DNA from: Streptomyces koelreuteriae
GTDB lineage: Bacteria; Actinomycetota; Actinomycetes; Streptomycetales; Streptomycetaceae
Direction: 5' to 3'
DNA: 64,000 nucleotides
Assembly (NCBI RefSeq): GCF_018604545.1
Contig: NZ_CP075896.1
Coordinates: 62,001 to 126,000, forward strand
A model generated the notes under the pieces. That model was not told where the DNA came from. It worked only from the letters and a program-made list of their open reading frames with translations, and ran no database searches. The translations under genes and the position numbers were made by a program. This document shows, piece after piece, positions 23,402 to 32,157 of the stretch (positions within the stretch are counted from its first letter, which is position 1; each line of letters opens with the position of its first letter).

Positions 23402-25783
23402 TTACTCGGTGCGCAGGCCCGAGGGGCGCATCATGCGCAGCAGCGGCGGGAGGCTGAGCAGCGTGACCACGCCGACCACGGCGGCGCCGACGCCGGTCAT
23501 GGTCAGGACGCTCGCCCAGTCCATGGCCACCGGTGTACGGGTCATCTTCAGCAGCACCGTGCCGAGGGTGACACCCACCGTGGTGGCCAGTACGAGGCCG
23601 AGTCCGACCGGGAGGGCCGTCTGCCACAGCACCGACAGGCTGAGGGTGCGGCGTCGGGTGCCGAAGGCGACCAACGCGGAGAGCAGCTTCTTGCGTTCGC
23701 GGAGCTGTTCCAGCTGGGAGACCAGCAGGCTCGCTCCGATCAGTGCCAGCACGAAGGCGGAGCCGACGAACAGGCCGGTGCGGATGGAGGCGTACTTGGC
23801 GTTCTCCTGGGTCGCCGACCAGCCGAAGGTCTGTGCCAGGGGGTCGATACGGGCGGCGACGTTGCGGATGTACTCCCGTGAGTCCGGCACCGAGGGGTCC
23901 AGACGCAGGTAGACACCGTTCGAGATCACCGCGGGCGCGGCCTTGTCGGGCAGGGCGGCGGGGGTGACCAGCAGACTGGTGTAGTCCTGCAGTGAGTCCT
24001 TGCGCGCATCCACCTCCCGAACGTTCGCCGGAACGGTCCAGGGCACCTCGATGCCGCGTTCGGCGCCGTCGTACGACGGGTCGATGTAGAGCTGCCGGCC
24101 GGGCTTCACCAGCGCGATCTCGGATGCGTTGCTGGGGTCCTCGTAGCCGCTGCGCGTCCGCGTGATGAACACGTCACCGTCCTTGCAGGAGGGCAGTGTG
24201 GCGAGTTCGCGCAGGGCGGCGCAGTTGCCCACGGTCAGGCCGTCGCCGTTCTCCGGGTCGCGACGTGTGTCCCCGTACTCGGAGTGGGCCAGGGCCACCG
24301 CGGTCCGGACACCCTTGGTGCCGGTGAACTCGCGCTCGATGCCGGACAGCGGCTCGGGGCGGCTGAAGTCGACCTGCATCTGGACCCGGCTGGGGTCCTG
24401 GCCGGTGTTCTCGGTGTACTGGCTCTGTGTTCCCGTGAAGAGCATCTGCAGTGCGATGGCCCCGGCCACCGCCACGGCGATGCCGTTGACCATACGGGCG
24501 GCGGTGCCGCTGCTCAGCTGCAGCCGTCGTACGGCCAACTGCCAGGACAGCGGGCCCTTGCCGAGCCGGACGACGACCGACTCCACGACCCAGGGCAGCA
24601 GGGCCGTGATGCCGATCAGCAGCATCACGACGCCGCCGATGACGAGGTACTGGTTGAAGTTTCCGTCCTTGCGGCCTTGGCCGATCATCGGGTAGAGCAT
24701 CGCGAGGCCGGCCAGCGTCGGCAGCAGCCGCCACCACAGCCGGCGGCGGCTCGGCTTGGCCGCGCGCACGACACCGAGGGGTTCGACGACCACGCCGCGC
24801 ATCGCGAGCAGCGTGACCAGCACCGCGGCGACCGGCACCGCCACCGCGACCAGCGCGGCGAGCGCGGGAGTGGGGTCGAGGTAGCTGGGCCAGACGCTCA
24901 CGCCCAGCAACTCGCCGCTGCCCAGCTTCTGACGGCTCAGCAAGAAGAAGCCGGTGCCCACGACCAGGCCGAACAGGGCTCCGGCCAGCGCCTCGCCCGC
25001 CGCGATCCGCCGGGTCATCCCCCGGTCGGAGCCGACCAGGCGCAGCGCGGCGAGGCGGCGGTCCCGGCGTTCGCCGCCGAAGCGGACGGCGGCGGCGATG
25101 AACACGGCGACCGGCGTCAGCAGCACCACGAACACGACCAAGACCATGAGCAGCAGCACCGGGTCGGTCTTCTCGGGCGTGGCGTCCGGATTGCCGAACT
25201 CGGCCAGCCGCGTCACCAGTGAGGAGTCCGTGAGCTTCAGCCCCGAGGCGCCCGCGTAATAAGCGAGTTCGTGGGAGCCGATCAGCCCGCTCTCACCGAT
25301 CGTGCCGGTGATCTTGTACGGCAGGCGCTCCCGCAGCAGTTTCGCGTCACCCGAGTTCAGCAGGTCCTTGAGCGCGGGAGAGACCAGCATCTCGCCCTTG
25401 CCCGGGAAGCGGTCGACTCCCGGGGGCAGCGGCGCCCGAGTGCCCTCGGGTTCGACGAACCGGCCCCTGATGTCGTCGTCGTGCCAGGTGGTGTCGGCGT
25501 CGGCGATCAGGAGCGTGTTGTCGGCCTTGGGCGGGACCGTCTGGGCGTACACGTTGGCGTAGCGGGCGTCCTCCACCTTGCTGCGGGAGGCCAGCACGTT
25601 GGGCATCGCGGTGCACAACAGGAGCAGAGCGACGCCCAGGCCGACGCCGACCGCTGTCAGCGTCATGCGGACCCAGCCCTCGCGGCCGCCGGTGACGGCG
25701 AACCGGGCTCCCAGGGCCAGGTCTCTGGACCTCCCCCACTCTCGGCTTCGCTCGAGCGGGCGGTGCCCCCTGCGCGGACTCAT
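23402..25783 (-). CDS. ABC transporter permease, FtsX/MacB-like
   Basis: The protein has 793 residues. One N-terminal TM helix (MTLTAVGVGLGVALLLLCTA) is followed by a large extracytoplasmic region, then FtsX-type blocks near residues 210-340 (VLLLMVLVVFVVLLTPVAVF) and 680-790 (LFVGSAFVLALIGASLLVSQ). This two-block layout is typical of actinobacterial exporters paired with a MacB-like ATPase. It overlaps the ATPase gene by 4 nt. The substrate may be an antimicrobial or lipid-linked compound. Confidence 0.92.
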   Translation of the reverse strand: MSPRRGHRPLERSREWGRSRDLALGARFAVTGGREGWVRMTLTAVGVGLGVALLLLCTAMPNVLASRSKVEDARYANVYAQTVPPKADNTLLIADADTTWHDDDIRGRFVEPEGTRAPLPPGVDRFPGKGEMLVSPALKDLLNSGDAKLLRERLPYKITGTIGESGLIGSHELAYYAGASGLKLTDSSLVTRLAEFGNPDATPEKTDPVLLLMVLVVFVVLLTPVAVFIAAAVRFGGERRDRRLAALRLVGSDRGMTRRIAAGEALAGALFGLVVGTGFFLLSRQKLGSGELLGVSVWPSYLDPTPALAALVAVAVPVAAVLVTLLAMRGVVVEPLGVVRAAKPSRRRLWWRLLPTLAGLAMLYPMIGQGRKDGNFNQYLVIGGVVMLLIGITALLPWVVESVVVRLGKGPLSWQLAVRRLQLSSGTAARMVNGIAVAVAGAIALQMLFTGTQSQYTENTGQDPSRVQMQVDFSRPEPLSGIEREFTGTKGVRTAVALAHSEYGDTRRDPENGDGLTVGNCAALRELATLPSCKDGDVFITRTRSGYEDPSNASEIALVKPGRQLYIDPSYDGAERGIEVPWTVPANVREVDARKDSLQDYTSLLVTPAALPDKAAPAVISNGVYLRLDPSVPDSREYIRNVAARIDPLAQTFGWSATQENAKYASIRTGLFVGSAFVLALIGASLLVSQLEQLRERKKLLSALVAFGTRRRTLSLSVLWQTALPVGLGLVLATTVGVTLGTVLLKMTRTPVAMDWASVLTMTGVGAAVVGVVTLLSLPPLLRMMRPSGLRTE

Positions 25784-26472
25784 ATGGCGCGCTCCATGTT
25801 CCGGGACTTGCCGTCGCGTACGACGATCTCGCGGTCGGCGTAGGCGGCCACCCGTGTCTCGTGGGTGACGAGGACGACGGCGGCGTTGGTGGAGCGGGCC
25901 GCTTCGGTGAGCAGTTCCATGACGCGCTCCCCGTTGTGGGAGTCGAGCGCGCCGGTCGGTTCGTCGGCGAACAGCACCCGGGGGCCGGTGACCAGTGCGC
26001 GTGCCACGGCGACGCGCTGGCCCTGGCCGCCGGAGACCTCGCCGGGCCGCTTGCCCTCCAGGTCGTCGACCTCCAGGCGTTCCATCCAGCCGAGCGCCGC
26101 CCGCTCGGCGTCCTTGCAGGAGGTGCCGTTCAGCCGGAGCGGCAGGGCGACGTTCTCCACGCAGGTCAGTTCCGGCACGAGCTGTCCGAACTGGAACACG
26201 AAGCCGAACTCGGAGCGGCGCAACGCGCTGCGCTGGGCGTCGCTCATCGTCGTCACCTCACGCCCGTGGTAGGTGATCGAGCCGGAGTCGGGCGGCAGGA
26301 TGCCCGCGAGGCAGTGCAGCATGGTCGACTTGCCGGAGCCGGAGGGGCCCATGACGGCGACGACCTCGCCGGGGTGGATGGAGAACTCGGCGCCGTCGAG
26401 GGCGTGGGTGTGCCCGTAGGTCTTGCGCAGGTCCTGCGCGGTGAGCAGGGAACCATGGGGAGAGGTGGTCAT
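25780..26472 (-). CDS. ABC transporter ATP-binding protein, MacB/LolD-like
   Basis: The protein has 230 residues. Walker A is GPSGSGKST (about 43-51), the Q-loop is FQFGQLVPELT, the signature is EVSGGQGQRVAVARAL, Walker B is RVLFADEPTGALDS and the H-loop is VLVTHE. The ALD/GALDS and ELTCVENV patterns place it in the MacB/LolD group that energises FtsX-type permeases. It sits between the PadR regulator and the permease with 4-nt overlaps on both sides, so the three genes form one coupled operon. Confidence 0.95.
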   Translation of the reverse strand: MTTSPHGSLLTAQDLRKTYGHTHALDGAEFSIHPGEVVAVMGPSGSGKSTMLHCLAGILPPDSGSITYHGREVTTMSDAQRSALRRSEFGFVFQFGQLVPELTCVENVALPLRLNGTSCKDAERAALGWMERLEVDDLEGKRPGEVSGGQGQRVAVARALVTGPRVLFADEPTGALDSHNGERVMELLTEAARSTNAAVVLVTHETRVAAYADREIVVRDGKSRNMERAI

Positions 26473-26993
26473 CGGGCTACGGCCTCACGGAGTGTGTCGA
26501 GTCGGGCGGCGGTCAGCTCCAGCCAGCGCAGGTCGGCTTCGAGGTGGAAGAGGGCGTGGTCGCAGATCAGCTGGTCCGCCAGATCGCCCTTGCGCTTGCG
26601 GTCGGTCAGGATGCGCATGCTGCGCAGGTGTTCGGAGCGTTGGGTGTACAGGATGTCGGCCGCGTCCCGGTGGGTGAGCAGCGCGAGGACGACCCTGGTG
26701 TAGAGGGACGACTGAAGGTACTCTTCCGGCTTCTGCGGGGTCGCGAGCCACCGCTCCACGTCGGTGACGCCGGCGTCGGTGATCGCGTAGCGCTTGCGCT
26801 CCGGGCCGCCGCCGGCCTCGGTCCCGTCGACCTCGACGAGACCGTTCTTCAGCAGGCGGGACATCGTCGAGTAGACCTGGCCGTAGTGCAGCGGCCGGTC
26901 GTGACCGAACTTCTCGTCGAAGGCGCGCTTCAGGTCGTAGCCGTGCCGTGGGCCGGACTCCAGGAGCCCTAAGAGTGTGTGACCGATGGACAT
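26469..26993 (-). CDS. PadR-family transcriptional regulator
   Basis: The protein has 174 residues. The PadR winged helix is clear: GHTLLGLLESGPRHGYDLKR, then LHYGQVYSTMSRLLKNGLVE, then ERKRYAITDAGVTDVERWLA. A C-terminal dimerisation helix region follows (ALFHLEADLRWLELTAARLD). PadR proteins repress adjacent transporter genes and are released by the exported drug or another ligand. It is first in the operon and overlaps the ATPase gene. A long inverted repeat begins 14 bp upstream of this start, consistent with autorepression. The ATG at 26993 was preferred to an upstream in-frame ATG at 27035 that lies inside the repeat. Confidence 0.93.
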   Translation of the reverse strand: MSIGHTLLGLLESGPRHGYDLKRAFDEKFGHDRPLHYGQVYSTMSRLLKNGLVEVDGTEAGGGPERKRYAITDAGVTDVERWLATPQKPEEYLQSSLYTRVVLALLTHRDAADILYTQRSEHLRSMRILTDRKRKGDLADQLICDHALFHLEADLRWLELTAARLDTLREAVAR

Positions 26994-27006
26994 GACCGGC
27001 ACTCTA

Positions 27007-27041
27007 CACACCGTGTATACGCCGCATGTATACACGGCGTG
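27007..27041. promoter_or_regulatory. PadR operator candidate: 14-bp inverted repeat
   Basis: CACACCGTGTATAC and GTATACACGGCGTG pair with one mismatch around a 7-nt spacer; the inner 10 bp of each arm are perfect. The GTATAC cores are strikingly AT-rich. The site lies just upstream of the padR start on the minus strand, where it would block the exporter operon promoter. Confidence 0.75.
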
Positions 27042-27178
27042 TTTAGCTCATGGCGATGAGTGCGACAGCGCAGGTGAGGAAGCCGGGAATGCCGATCATC
27101 ACGGTTCGACAACGGGGGGTGCGGCGGGCTTGAACGTCCGTACGCCTGGCCCGCGATGGGGCTCCGAGCCCCAGCAAG

Positions 27179-27234
27179 AGGTGCGGGGCGGCGCCTGGAA
27201 CAGACGCTGTCAGGCGAGACGACGCCCCGCACCT
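27179..27234. repeat. 12-bp inverted repeat with long loop
   Basis: AGGTGCGGGGCG (27179-27190) and its complement (27223-27234) flank a 32-nt loop. A smaller perfect hairpin, GGGGCT-CCG-AGCCCC, lies at about 27158-27172. They could act as terminators or be a relic of the nearby mobile element. The rest of the gap 27042-27340 shows no gene. Confidence 0.45.
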
Positions 27235-27342
27235 GAAACGTGTCGGCCTTGCGTTGAGATTCGACCAGCCGCCACTCGCTACCAGTACACCTCACTCAGA
27301 GCTTTATTGCACATCTATTGCAACAACTTATGCGGTGCAGAA

Positions 27343-27445
27343 GCTGGCGGCGCAGGGCCGACCACGACGGCACCCCGAATCCGTCAAGGGCCTGGGCAGA
27401 CTCCGCTACGTCGTCGAGCAGACCTTCGCCCTGATCCACCATGGT
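27343..27445 (+). pseudogene. IS5-like transposase fragment
   Basis: The plus strand encodes GRPRRHPESVKGLGRLRYVV followed by EQTFALIHHGRV. GLGRLRYVVEQTFAL is the conserved block around the third catalytic acidic residue of IS5-family DDE transposases. No other transposase blocks are present on either side, so only about 30 residues survive. It is next to a DUF6461 gene whose 3' end looks altered. Confidence 0.55.
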
Positions 27446-27525
27446 CGCGTCACGAGCTCTCCGGGCTGGTCCGCGTTGGCCAGGCGCTGGCTGTCGCCCT
27501 GGGCGGCGAGAGGTGATCCTGCCGT

Positions 27526-28188
27526 TCAGGACAGTCCACTTGAAGGGCCGAAATCCAGGACAGTCCCGGGCGGAACCGGTCCCTCGCCCGCGTAGGTGTC
27601 GCCCAGCGGTGCCGCCAGTGCGGTGCCCTTGGCGAGCGTCAGGCTGGGCCAGGGCCCGGCGAGGGCTGCGTCGTCCAGGGTGATGCCGAGGTGGTCGAGG
27701 ATTAGGGCCACCGCTGGTGCCATCCCGGCGCCCTCGCCTTCGTGGGCGGCGAGTGCCTCTTCCACCCGATCCCACCAGGGGCCGAGCGGTTCGGACCGGC
27801 TGTGCTCCATGCCGGGCTCGAAGCACTCGATGCGCTCGCCGTCGCGCCAGTACTGGAAGACGTCGATTCCCTCGGTAGTCGCCACGCTGTAGGTCTCAGT
27901 TCCCCGCGACAACTCCGCGAGCGATTCTTCCTCAGAGCCGATGCCGCCATCCACCTCGACGCAGAAGCCCCATTCGCCGATCCTGCCGGCCCGCAGCAGC
28001 GAGACCATCCCGTCGCCCGATTCGCCCGAGGGCAGATCCGAGGCCTCGTCCCAGCCGAGCAGGCGCGCCCGTTCCGGATCGGCCCCGTACCGGGCGAACA
28101 CCTCCTCGGGGCCGAGACCGCGGGTGAAAGTAACGCACATCCAGGCCCTCGCCCAGTCCGGCAACCCCGCGTCCGCGTCTGCTTCCAT
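27526..28188 (-). CDS. DUF6461-family protein, possibly with altered C-terminus
   Basis: The protein has 220 residues. WARAWMCVTFTRGLGPEEVF at the start, GRIGEWGFCVEVDGG, and RGTETYSVATTEGIDVFQYW are typical of this uncharacterised Streptomyces family. The last ~30 residues (GEGPVPPGTVLDFGPSSGLS) look unlike a conserved end and fall where an 11-bp direct repeat, CAGGACAGTCC, occurs at 27527 and 27556, next to a transposase remnant. The natural end may have been replaced. The function is unknown; the family often occurs as paralogous copies. Confidence 0.75.
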   Translation of the reverse strand: MEADADAGLPDWARAWMCVTFTRGLGPEEVFARYGADPERARLLGWDEASDLPSGESGDGMVSLLRAGRIGEWGFCVEVDGGIGSEEESLAELSRGTETYSVATTEGIDVFQYWRDGERIECFEPGMEHSRSEPLGPWWDRVEEALAAHEGEGAGMAPAVALILDHLGITLDDAALAGPWPSLTLAKGTALAAPLGDTYAGEGPVPPGTVLDFGPSSGLS

Positions 28189-28344
28189 GATCTGCCTTCG
28201 TCATTCATTCACACCCGGCATCGCCTGCCTGGTTCATGCCGTGGGATCGGTACCGGGCAGGACGCCCGGTCAACAAGATCGTGTTACGAGTTCTCAGGGC
28301 TGTCCACACCAAAATCCGCTCCACGCCGGCGGACAGCTCCGATG

Positions 28345-29787
28345 TCACTGGTCCTGGATACGCCGGAACGGGCGGTCAGCTTCCAGTTCGAACGCGATTT
28401 CCAGCAGCTTCCGTTCGCCGCCGGGGCGGGCCGAGAACATGACGCCGATGGGCAGGCCGTCCGTTGTTGCGGTCGGGGCGGGCAGCGAGAGAGACGGAGT
28501 GCCGGCGACGTTGTCGAGCGGGGTGAACGCCACGTAGGCGAGGATCCGCTCGATCAGCTCGGCGTAGGGAACGGTCGGGCTGAGGTGGCCGATCGGTGGT
28601 GTGGTGTGGGCGAGCACGGGTGACAGGACGAGGTCGAGTCGGCGGATGGTCGCCGCGTGCGCCTCCTTGGCGCGCTTCAGTCGTCGCAGCATGCCGGGAG
28701 TCCGCCGCCAGTTCCGCAGATACTGCTCGCGCAGCCCCCGGCTGAGGCCGTCCATGCGGTGCCGGTCGAAGTCCGCGCCGAGGGTCCGGCCCGTGGCGCC
28801 GAGGAGGAAGGACAGCATCCCCCAGTACGTGACGAAGTCGTCGGTGAAGTTGGGGTCCATGTCCAACTCCACCGGCTCCACGGTGTGTCCGAGCCGCTCG
28901 AGCGTGGCCACGGTCTCCGTGACCGCCGCCCGGGTCGCCGCGTCGGAGTGGACACCGTTCGGCGAGTCCAGCAGGAACCCGATGCGCAGCCGGCGCTCCG
29001 AGGGGCCTTCGACCAGGCCGAGGGGCGGCAGTGCGGCGGAACCCCGCCGGTGGGTCTCGGCGGCGGCGAGGAACGCCGCGGTGTCCCGCACGGAACGGCT
29101 CACGATGCCGTCGGAGACGATGTCGATCGGAAGCCGTCGGCCCAGATCGCTTGCCACGACACGGCCACGAGTCGGCTTGAGGCCGACGAGTCCGCAGCAG
29201 GCGGCGGGTATCCGGATCGAGCCACCGCCGTCGTTGGCGTGCGCGATCGGCACCGCACCGGCGGCGACCAACGCGGCGCTGCCGCCCGACGAACCGCCTG
29301 CCGAGTAGCCCGTGTTCCAGGGGTTGCGCACCGGCTCCGCACCGTCGTACTCGGTGCTCGGACTGAACCCGAACTCGGGCAGCCGGGTCTTGCCCAGCAC
29401 GGTGACGCCGCTGCTCAGGAGTTGCCGGGTGAAGGGTGCGTGGCGCCGCGCCGCCCTCGGCCGGAAGGCGGCACTGCCGTGGCCCGTGGGCAGCCCCTGG
29501 TAGTCGGTGTTGTCCTTGACGAAGGTCGGTACCCCGGCGAAGGCACCGCCCGTCGCGGCGGCGGATGCCGGGCTGTCGACATCGGCGGTTGCCGGGCTGT
29601 CGACGTGCGCCTGGACCGCGCCCAGCCGTGCGTCGATCGCCCGCACCCGCTCCCCCGCGGCCCGGGCGACCTCGGCCGGGGAGACCTCACCCCGCCGGAT
29701 CGCCGCGGCGAGTCCGACGGCGTCGTGCTCTCCCAGGGCGTCGTCCCGGAAAGCGTGCACGATGGTCCGTTCGTCGAAAGTCGTCAC
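28345..29787 (-). CDS. Amidase (amidase signature family)
   Basis: The protein has 480 residues. The Ser-cisSer-Lys triad is present: Lys91 in TFVKDN, the cis-serine within SAGGSSGGS (162-170), and the nucleophile Ser190 in NDGGGSIRIPA. Family members hydrolyse amides to acid and ammonia. The C-terminal domain with LDNVAGTPSLSLPAP is normal. The gene is monocistronic and faces away from the frameshifted Mop regulator. A small palindrome, CAAGTAACTTG, lies about 55 bp upstream of its start. The substrate is unknown. Confidence 0.93.
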   Translation of the reverse strand: MTTFDERTIVHAFRDDALGEHDAVGLAAAIRRGEVSPAEVARAAGERVRAIDARLGAVQAHVDSPATADVDSPASAAATGGAFAGVPTFVKDNTDYQGLPTGHGSAAFRPRAARRHAPFTRQLLSSGVTVLGKTRLPEFGFSPSTEYDGAEPVRNPWNTGYSAGGSSGGSAALVAAGAVPIAHANDGGGSIRIPAACCGLVGLKPTRGRVVASDLGRRLPIDIVSDGIVSRSVRDTAAFLAAAETHRRGSAALPPLGLVEGPSERRLRIGFLLDSPNGVHSDAATRAAVTETVATLERLGHTVEPVELDMDPNFTDDFVTYWGMLSFLLGATGRTLGADFDRHRMDGLSRGLREQYLRNWRRTPGMLRRLKRAKEAHAATIRRLDLVLSPVLAHTTPPIGHLSPTVPYAELIERILAYVAFTPLDNVAGTPSLSLPAPTATTDGLPIGVMFSARPGGERKLLEIAFELEADRPFRRIQDQ

Positions 29788-29968
29788 CGCTGCCTCAGCC
29801 CCTGCCGTGTGGGTGGTCGGCCGCCATCATTCCTTACTCTCAAGTAACTTGCGAGGAGTTCGCCAGACGTTCGTCGTCGCCCGCTTCGCCCCACCACGGT
29901 GTTCCGCTCCCTGTCCGTGGCCGGCCTGGTGGCAGAGGTCTCCCGTGGATGGGCCTATCTTGGCCCGT

Positions 29969-30363
29969 ATGCAGGCATACACGATCGGCCAGGCGGCCCG
30001 GCTACTCGGCGTGAGTCCGGACACCGCGCGGCGGTGGGCGGACGCGGGGCGAGTGGCGACCCTCGCGACGAGGGCGGGAAGCGCCTCATCGACGGGAAGG
30101 ACCTGGCCGCGTTCTCGGTGGAGCTCGCCAAGGGCGGGAGCGGGGAGGAGGACGCCTCCTACACCTCGGTGCGCAACGCCTTCCCCGGCATCGTGACCGC
30201 GATCAAGCTCGGTGATGTGGCAGCCCAGGTGGAGATCCAGGCGGGTCCCCATCGGCTGGTGTCGCTGCTGACGCGGGAGGCCGTGGAGGAGCTGGGGCTG
30301 GAGGTCGGGATGGAGGCCACCGCCCGGGTGAAGTCGACGAACGTGCACATCGACCGCGTCTGA
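29969..30363 (+). pseudogene. Mop-domain (molybdate-binding) HTH regulator, frameshifted
   Basis: The ATG at 29969 starts a MerR-like HTH (MQAYTIGQAARLLGVSPDTA, RRWADAGRVAT). The rest of the protein is in another frame: RDEGGKRLIDGKDLAAFSVE, then a TOBE/Mop domain FPGIVTAIKLGDVAAQVEIQ, ending STNVHIDRV. Loss of one base near 30054 relative to a working copy explains the break. The intact paralogue at 32779 has the same domain order. Either the gene is recently dead or there is an assembly error here. Confidence 0.8.
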
Positions 30364-30395
30364 GCGGGAGGCGGTGGCCTCCGGGTGTCACTTGT

Positions 30396-30708
30396 TCACC
30401 TGTTCACCGAGTAGGAGTGGGCTCCCGTGCCGGCCAGGCCGCCGCCGTCGGCGATCAGGTACTCGTCGCGGATCGGGCGGCCCGCGAACCAGGACTCCAG
30501 GATCTCCCGGGTGCCCGCGGCGTAGCGGGCCTGCGCGGACAGCGACGAGCCGGAGATGTGCGGGGTCATGCCGTGGTGCGGCATGGTGCGCCACGGGTGG
30601 TCGGCGGGAGCGGGCTGCGGGTACCAGACGTCACCCGCGTAGCCCGCCAACTGCCCGCTCCGCAAGGCGCGGTCGACGGCGTCCCGGTCCACGATCTTCG
30701 CCCGAGCC
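30396..30708 (-). pseudogene. C-terminal remnant of NAD-dependent formate dehydrogenase
   Basis: The minus strand reads ARAKIVDRDAVDRALRSGQL, AGYAGDVWYPQPAPADHPWR, PHHGMTPHISGSSLSAQARY and WFAGRPIRDEYLIADGGG, which is the end of the D-2-hydroxyacid-type formate dehydrogenase. His in MTPHISG is the catalytic position. About 100 residues remain; the N-terminal two thirds are missing. Homology stops at about 30708, exactly where a fragment on the other strand begins. Confidence 0.78.
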
Positions 30709-30829
30709 GGCCTTCGCCAACGCCCTGCGCGACGCGACCGGAGTCCGCTTCACCGAACTCCCGCTCACCCGCGACCGGGTGTGGCTGGCCTTGCGCGACG
30801 CGGGCGTGGCCGACTCGGGTGGTCGGTGA
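30703..30829 (+). pseudogene. C-terminal remnant of xanthine dehydrogenase-type molybdopterin subunit
   Basis: The plus strand encodes EPAFANALRDATGVRFTELP followed by LTRDRVWLALRDAG and a stop. Large subunits of xanthine dehydrogenase-family enzymes end in this way (A-x-x-N-A-x-x-D-A-T-G-V-R-x-x-x-L-P). Only about 42 codons remain and there is no start. The fragment abuts the 5'-truncated formate dehydrogenase tail head-to-head. Confidence 0.65.
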
Positions 30830-30842
30830 GGGAGGTTCAGGT

Positions 30843-32141
30843 TCAGGGGATGACGCGGACCGCGCGCGCCAGGAAGTGGTGCCGGGCGTCCTCGTAGCAG
30901 TCCAGGCTCCAGCCCGCCGCCTCCAGCGCGGGGCGCAGGTTCTCCTCGGCCAGTGGGTCGTCGGGGTCGAGGGGGCGTCCGTGGCGGGCGGCTCGTTCGG
31001 CGCGGCCGGAGGGGTGGAAGAGGAGCAGGACGCCACCGGGGGCGGTCACCCGAGCCCACTCGCACAGGGCGGCCGGCGGGTCGGGGACGTGGTTGATCAG
31101 GCCCGCGCTGAAGACGCCGTCCACCGCGCCGACGGGCAGCGGCAGTCGGCAGGCGTCGGCGAGGAGCAGGTGGGCGTCGTCGGTACGGCGATGCTGTCCG
31201 GCGGCGGTGAGCATGGCCGCGGTGAGGTCCACTCCGAGGACGACACCCTCCTCCCCCACCTCGGCGCGCAGGGCGGGCAGGGCCCGGCCGCTGCCGCAGC
31301 CCACGTCCAGGGCGCGCAGGCCCGGGCGCAGTCCCATGCGGGTCACGGCCGCCGCGTAGACCGGGTTGTCGGCGGCGAAGCGCTCCTCCCAGGTGGCCGC
31401 GCGAGGCGTGAAGAAGGTGCGGGTCGCGGTCAGGGCGGCCCGGTCGGCGGCGAGGGCGGCGAAGCGGGCGAACACGTCGTCGCGATACGGAGCCAGCACA
31501 GCCAGTTCCGCGGGGGCCGACTCGACCAGGTCCGGAGCGGCGTCCGCCTCACCCGGGAGGGCCGTGGCGAAGGCGTCGACGGCCGTGTTGTCCACCTCCA
31601 GGTGGAACCGCAGGCCCCAGGCCGAGCCCCCGACCCGGAACGCCTGCACCGGGTGACGGTCGCAGGAGGCCAACAGAGTGGCACCGGACGGCAGGTCCAT
31701 GGTGTCCGCGTGGCAGTGCGGGACGCGGAGCCGCTCGGGTACGCCGGACAGGAGCGGATCCTTGCGCGCCGCCGGGGACATGCGCACCGGCGCCCAGCCG
31801 ACCTGCGTTCCGGGCCCGCGCAGGGCCGTCCCGCCCGCCGCCACCGCCAGCAGCCGCGCGCCCAGGCACACCCCGAGCACCGGCACCTCGGCCTCCAGCG
31901 CGGCTCGCAGCAGCGCCAGTTCCGCGTCGCGGCTGGGAAAGTCCTCGTCTGCCGCTGCAGACCCGCCCATCACCAGCAGGGCGGCGGTACCGTCCAGCGT
32001 GCCGGGCACCGGGTCGCCCGCCCAGGTGCGGCAGGTCCGCAGCTTCAGGCCGGCCGCTTCCAGCGCCGTACCGATGGCGTACGGGCCTTCGTGCGGCGCG
32101 TGCTCCAGGATCAGGACGTCCGCCACCGGGTCGTGCTGCAC
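30843..32141 (-). CDS. Class I glutamine amidotransferase-methyltransferase fusion
   Basis: The protein has 432 residues. Residues 1-200 are a class I glutamine amidotransferase-like domain with nucleophile Cys92 in VLGVCLGARL, plus His180 and Glu182 in LRFHLEVD, so the full triad is kept. Residues ~245-425 are a class I SAM methyltransferase with ALDVGCGSGRALP at 278-290, GVDLTAAMLTAAG and GVFSAGLINHVPDP. The two parts form one continuous frame. The glutaminase could supply ammonia or, in this GMP synthase-like group, cleave a gamma-glutamyl bond. It ends the two-gene minus-strand unit headed by the molybdopterin-domain gene. Confidence 0.85.
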   Translation of the reverse strand: MQHDPVADVLILEHAPHEGPYAIGTALEAAGLKLRTCRTWAGDPVPGTLDGTAALLVMGGSAAADEDFPSRDAELALLRAALEAEVPVLGVCLGARLLAVAAGGTALRGPGTQVGWAPVRMSPAARKDPLLSGVPERLRVPHCHADTMDLPSGATLLASCDRHPVQAFRVGGSAWGLRFHLEVDNTAVDAFATALPGEADAAPDLVESAPAELAVLAPYRDDVFARFAALAADRAALTATRTFFTPRAATWEERFAADNPVYAAAVTRMGLRPGLRALDVGCGSGRALPALRAEVGEEGVVLGVDLTAAMLTAAGQHRRTDDAHLLLADACRLPLPVGAVDGVFSAGLINHVPDPPAALCEWARVTAPGGVLLLFHPSGRAERAARHGRPLDPDDPLAEENLRPALEAAGWSLDCYEDARHHFLARAVRVIP

Positions 32142-32157
32142 CGCGTTCCTCTCGTCG

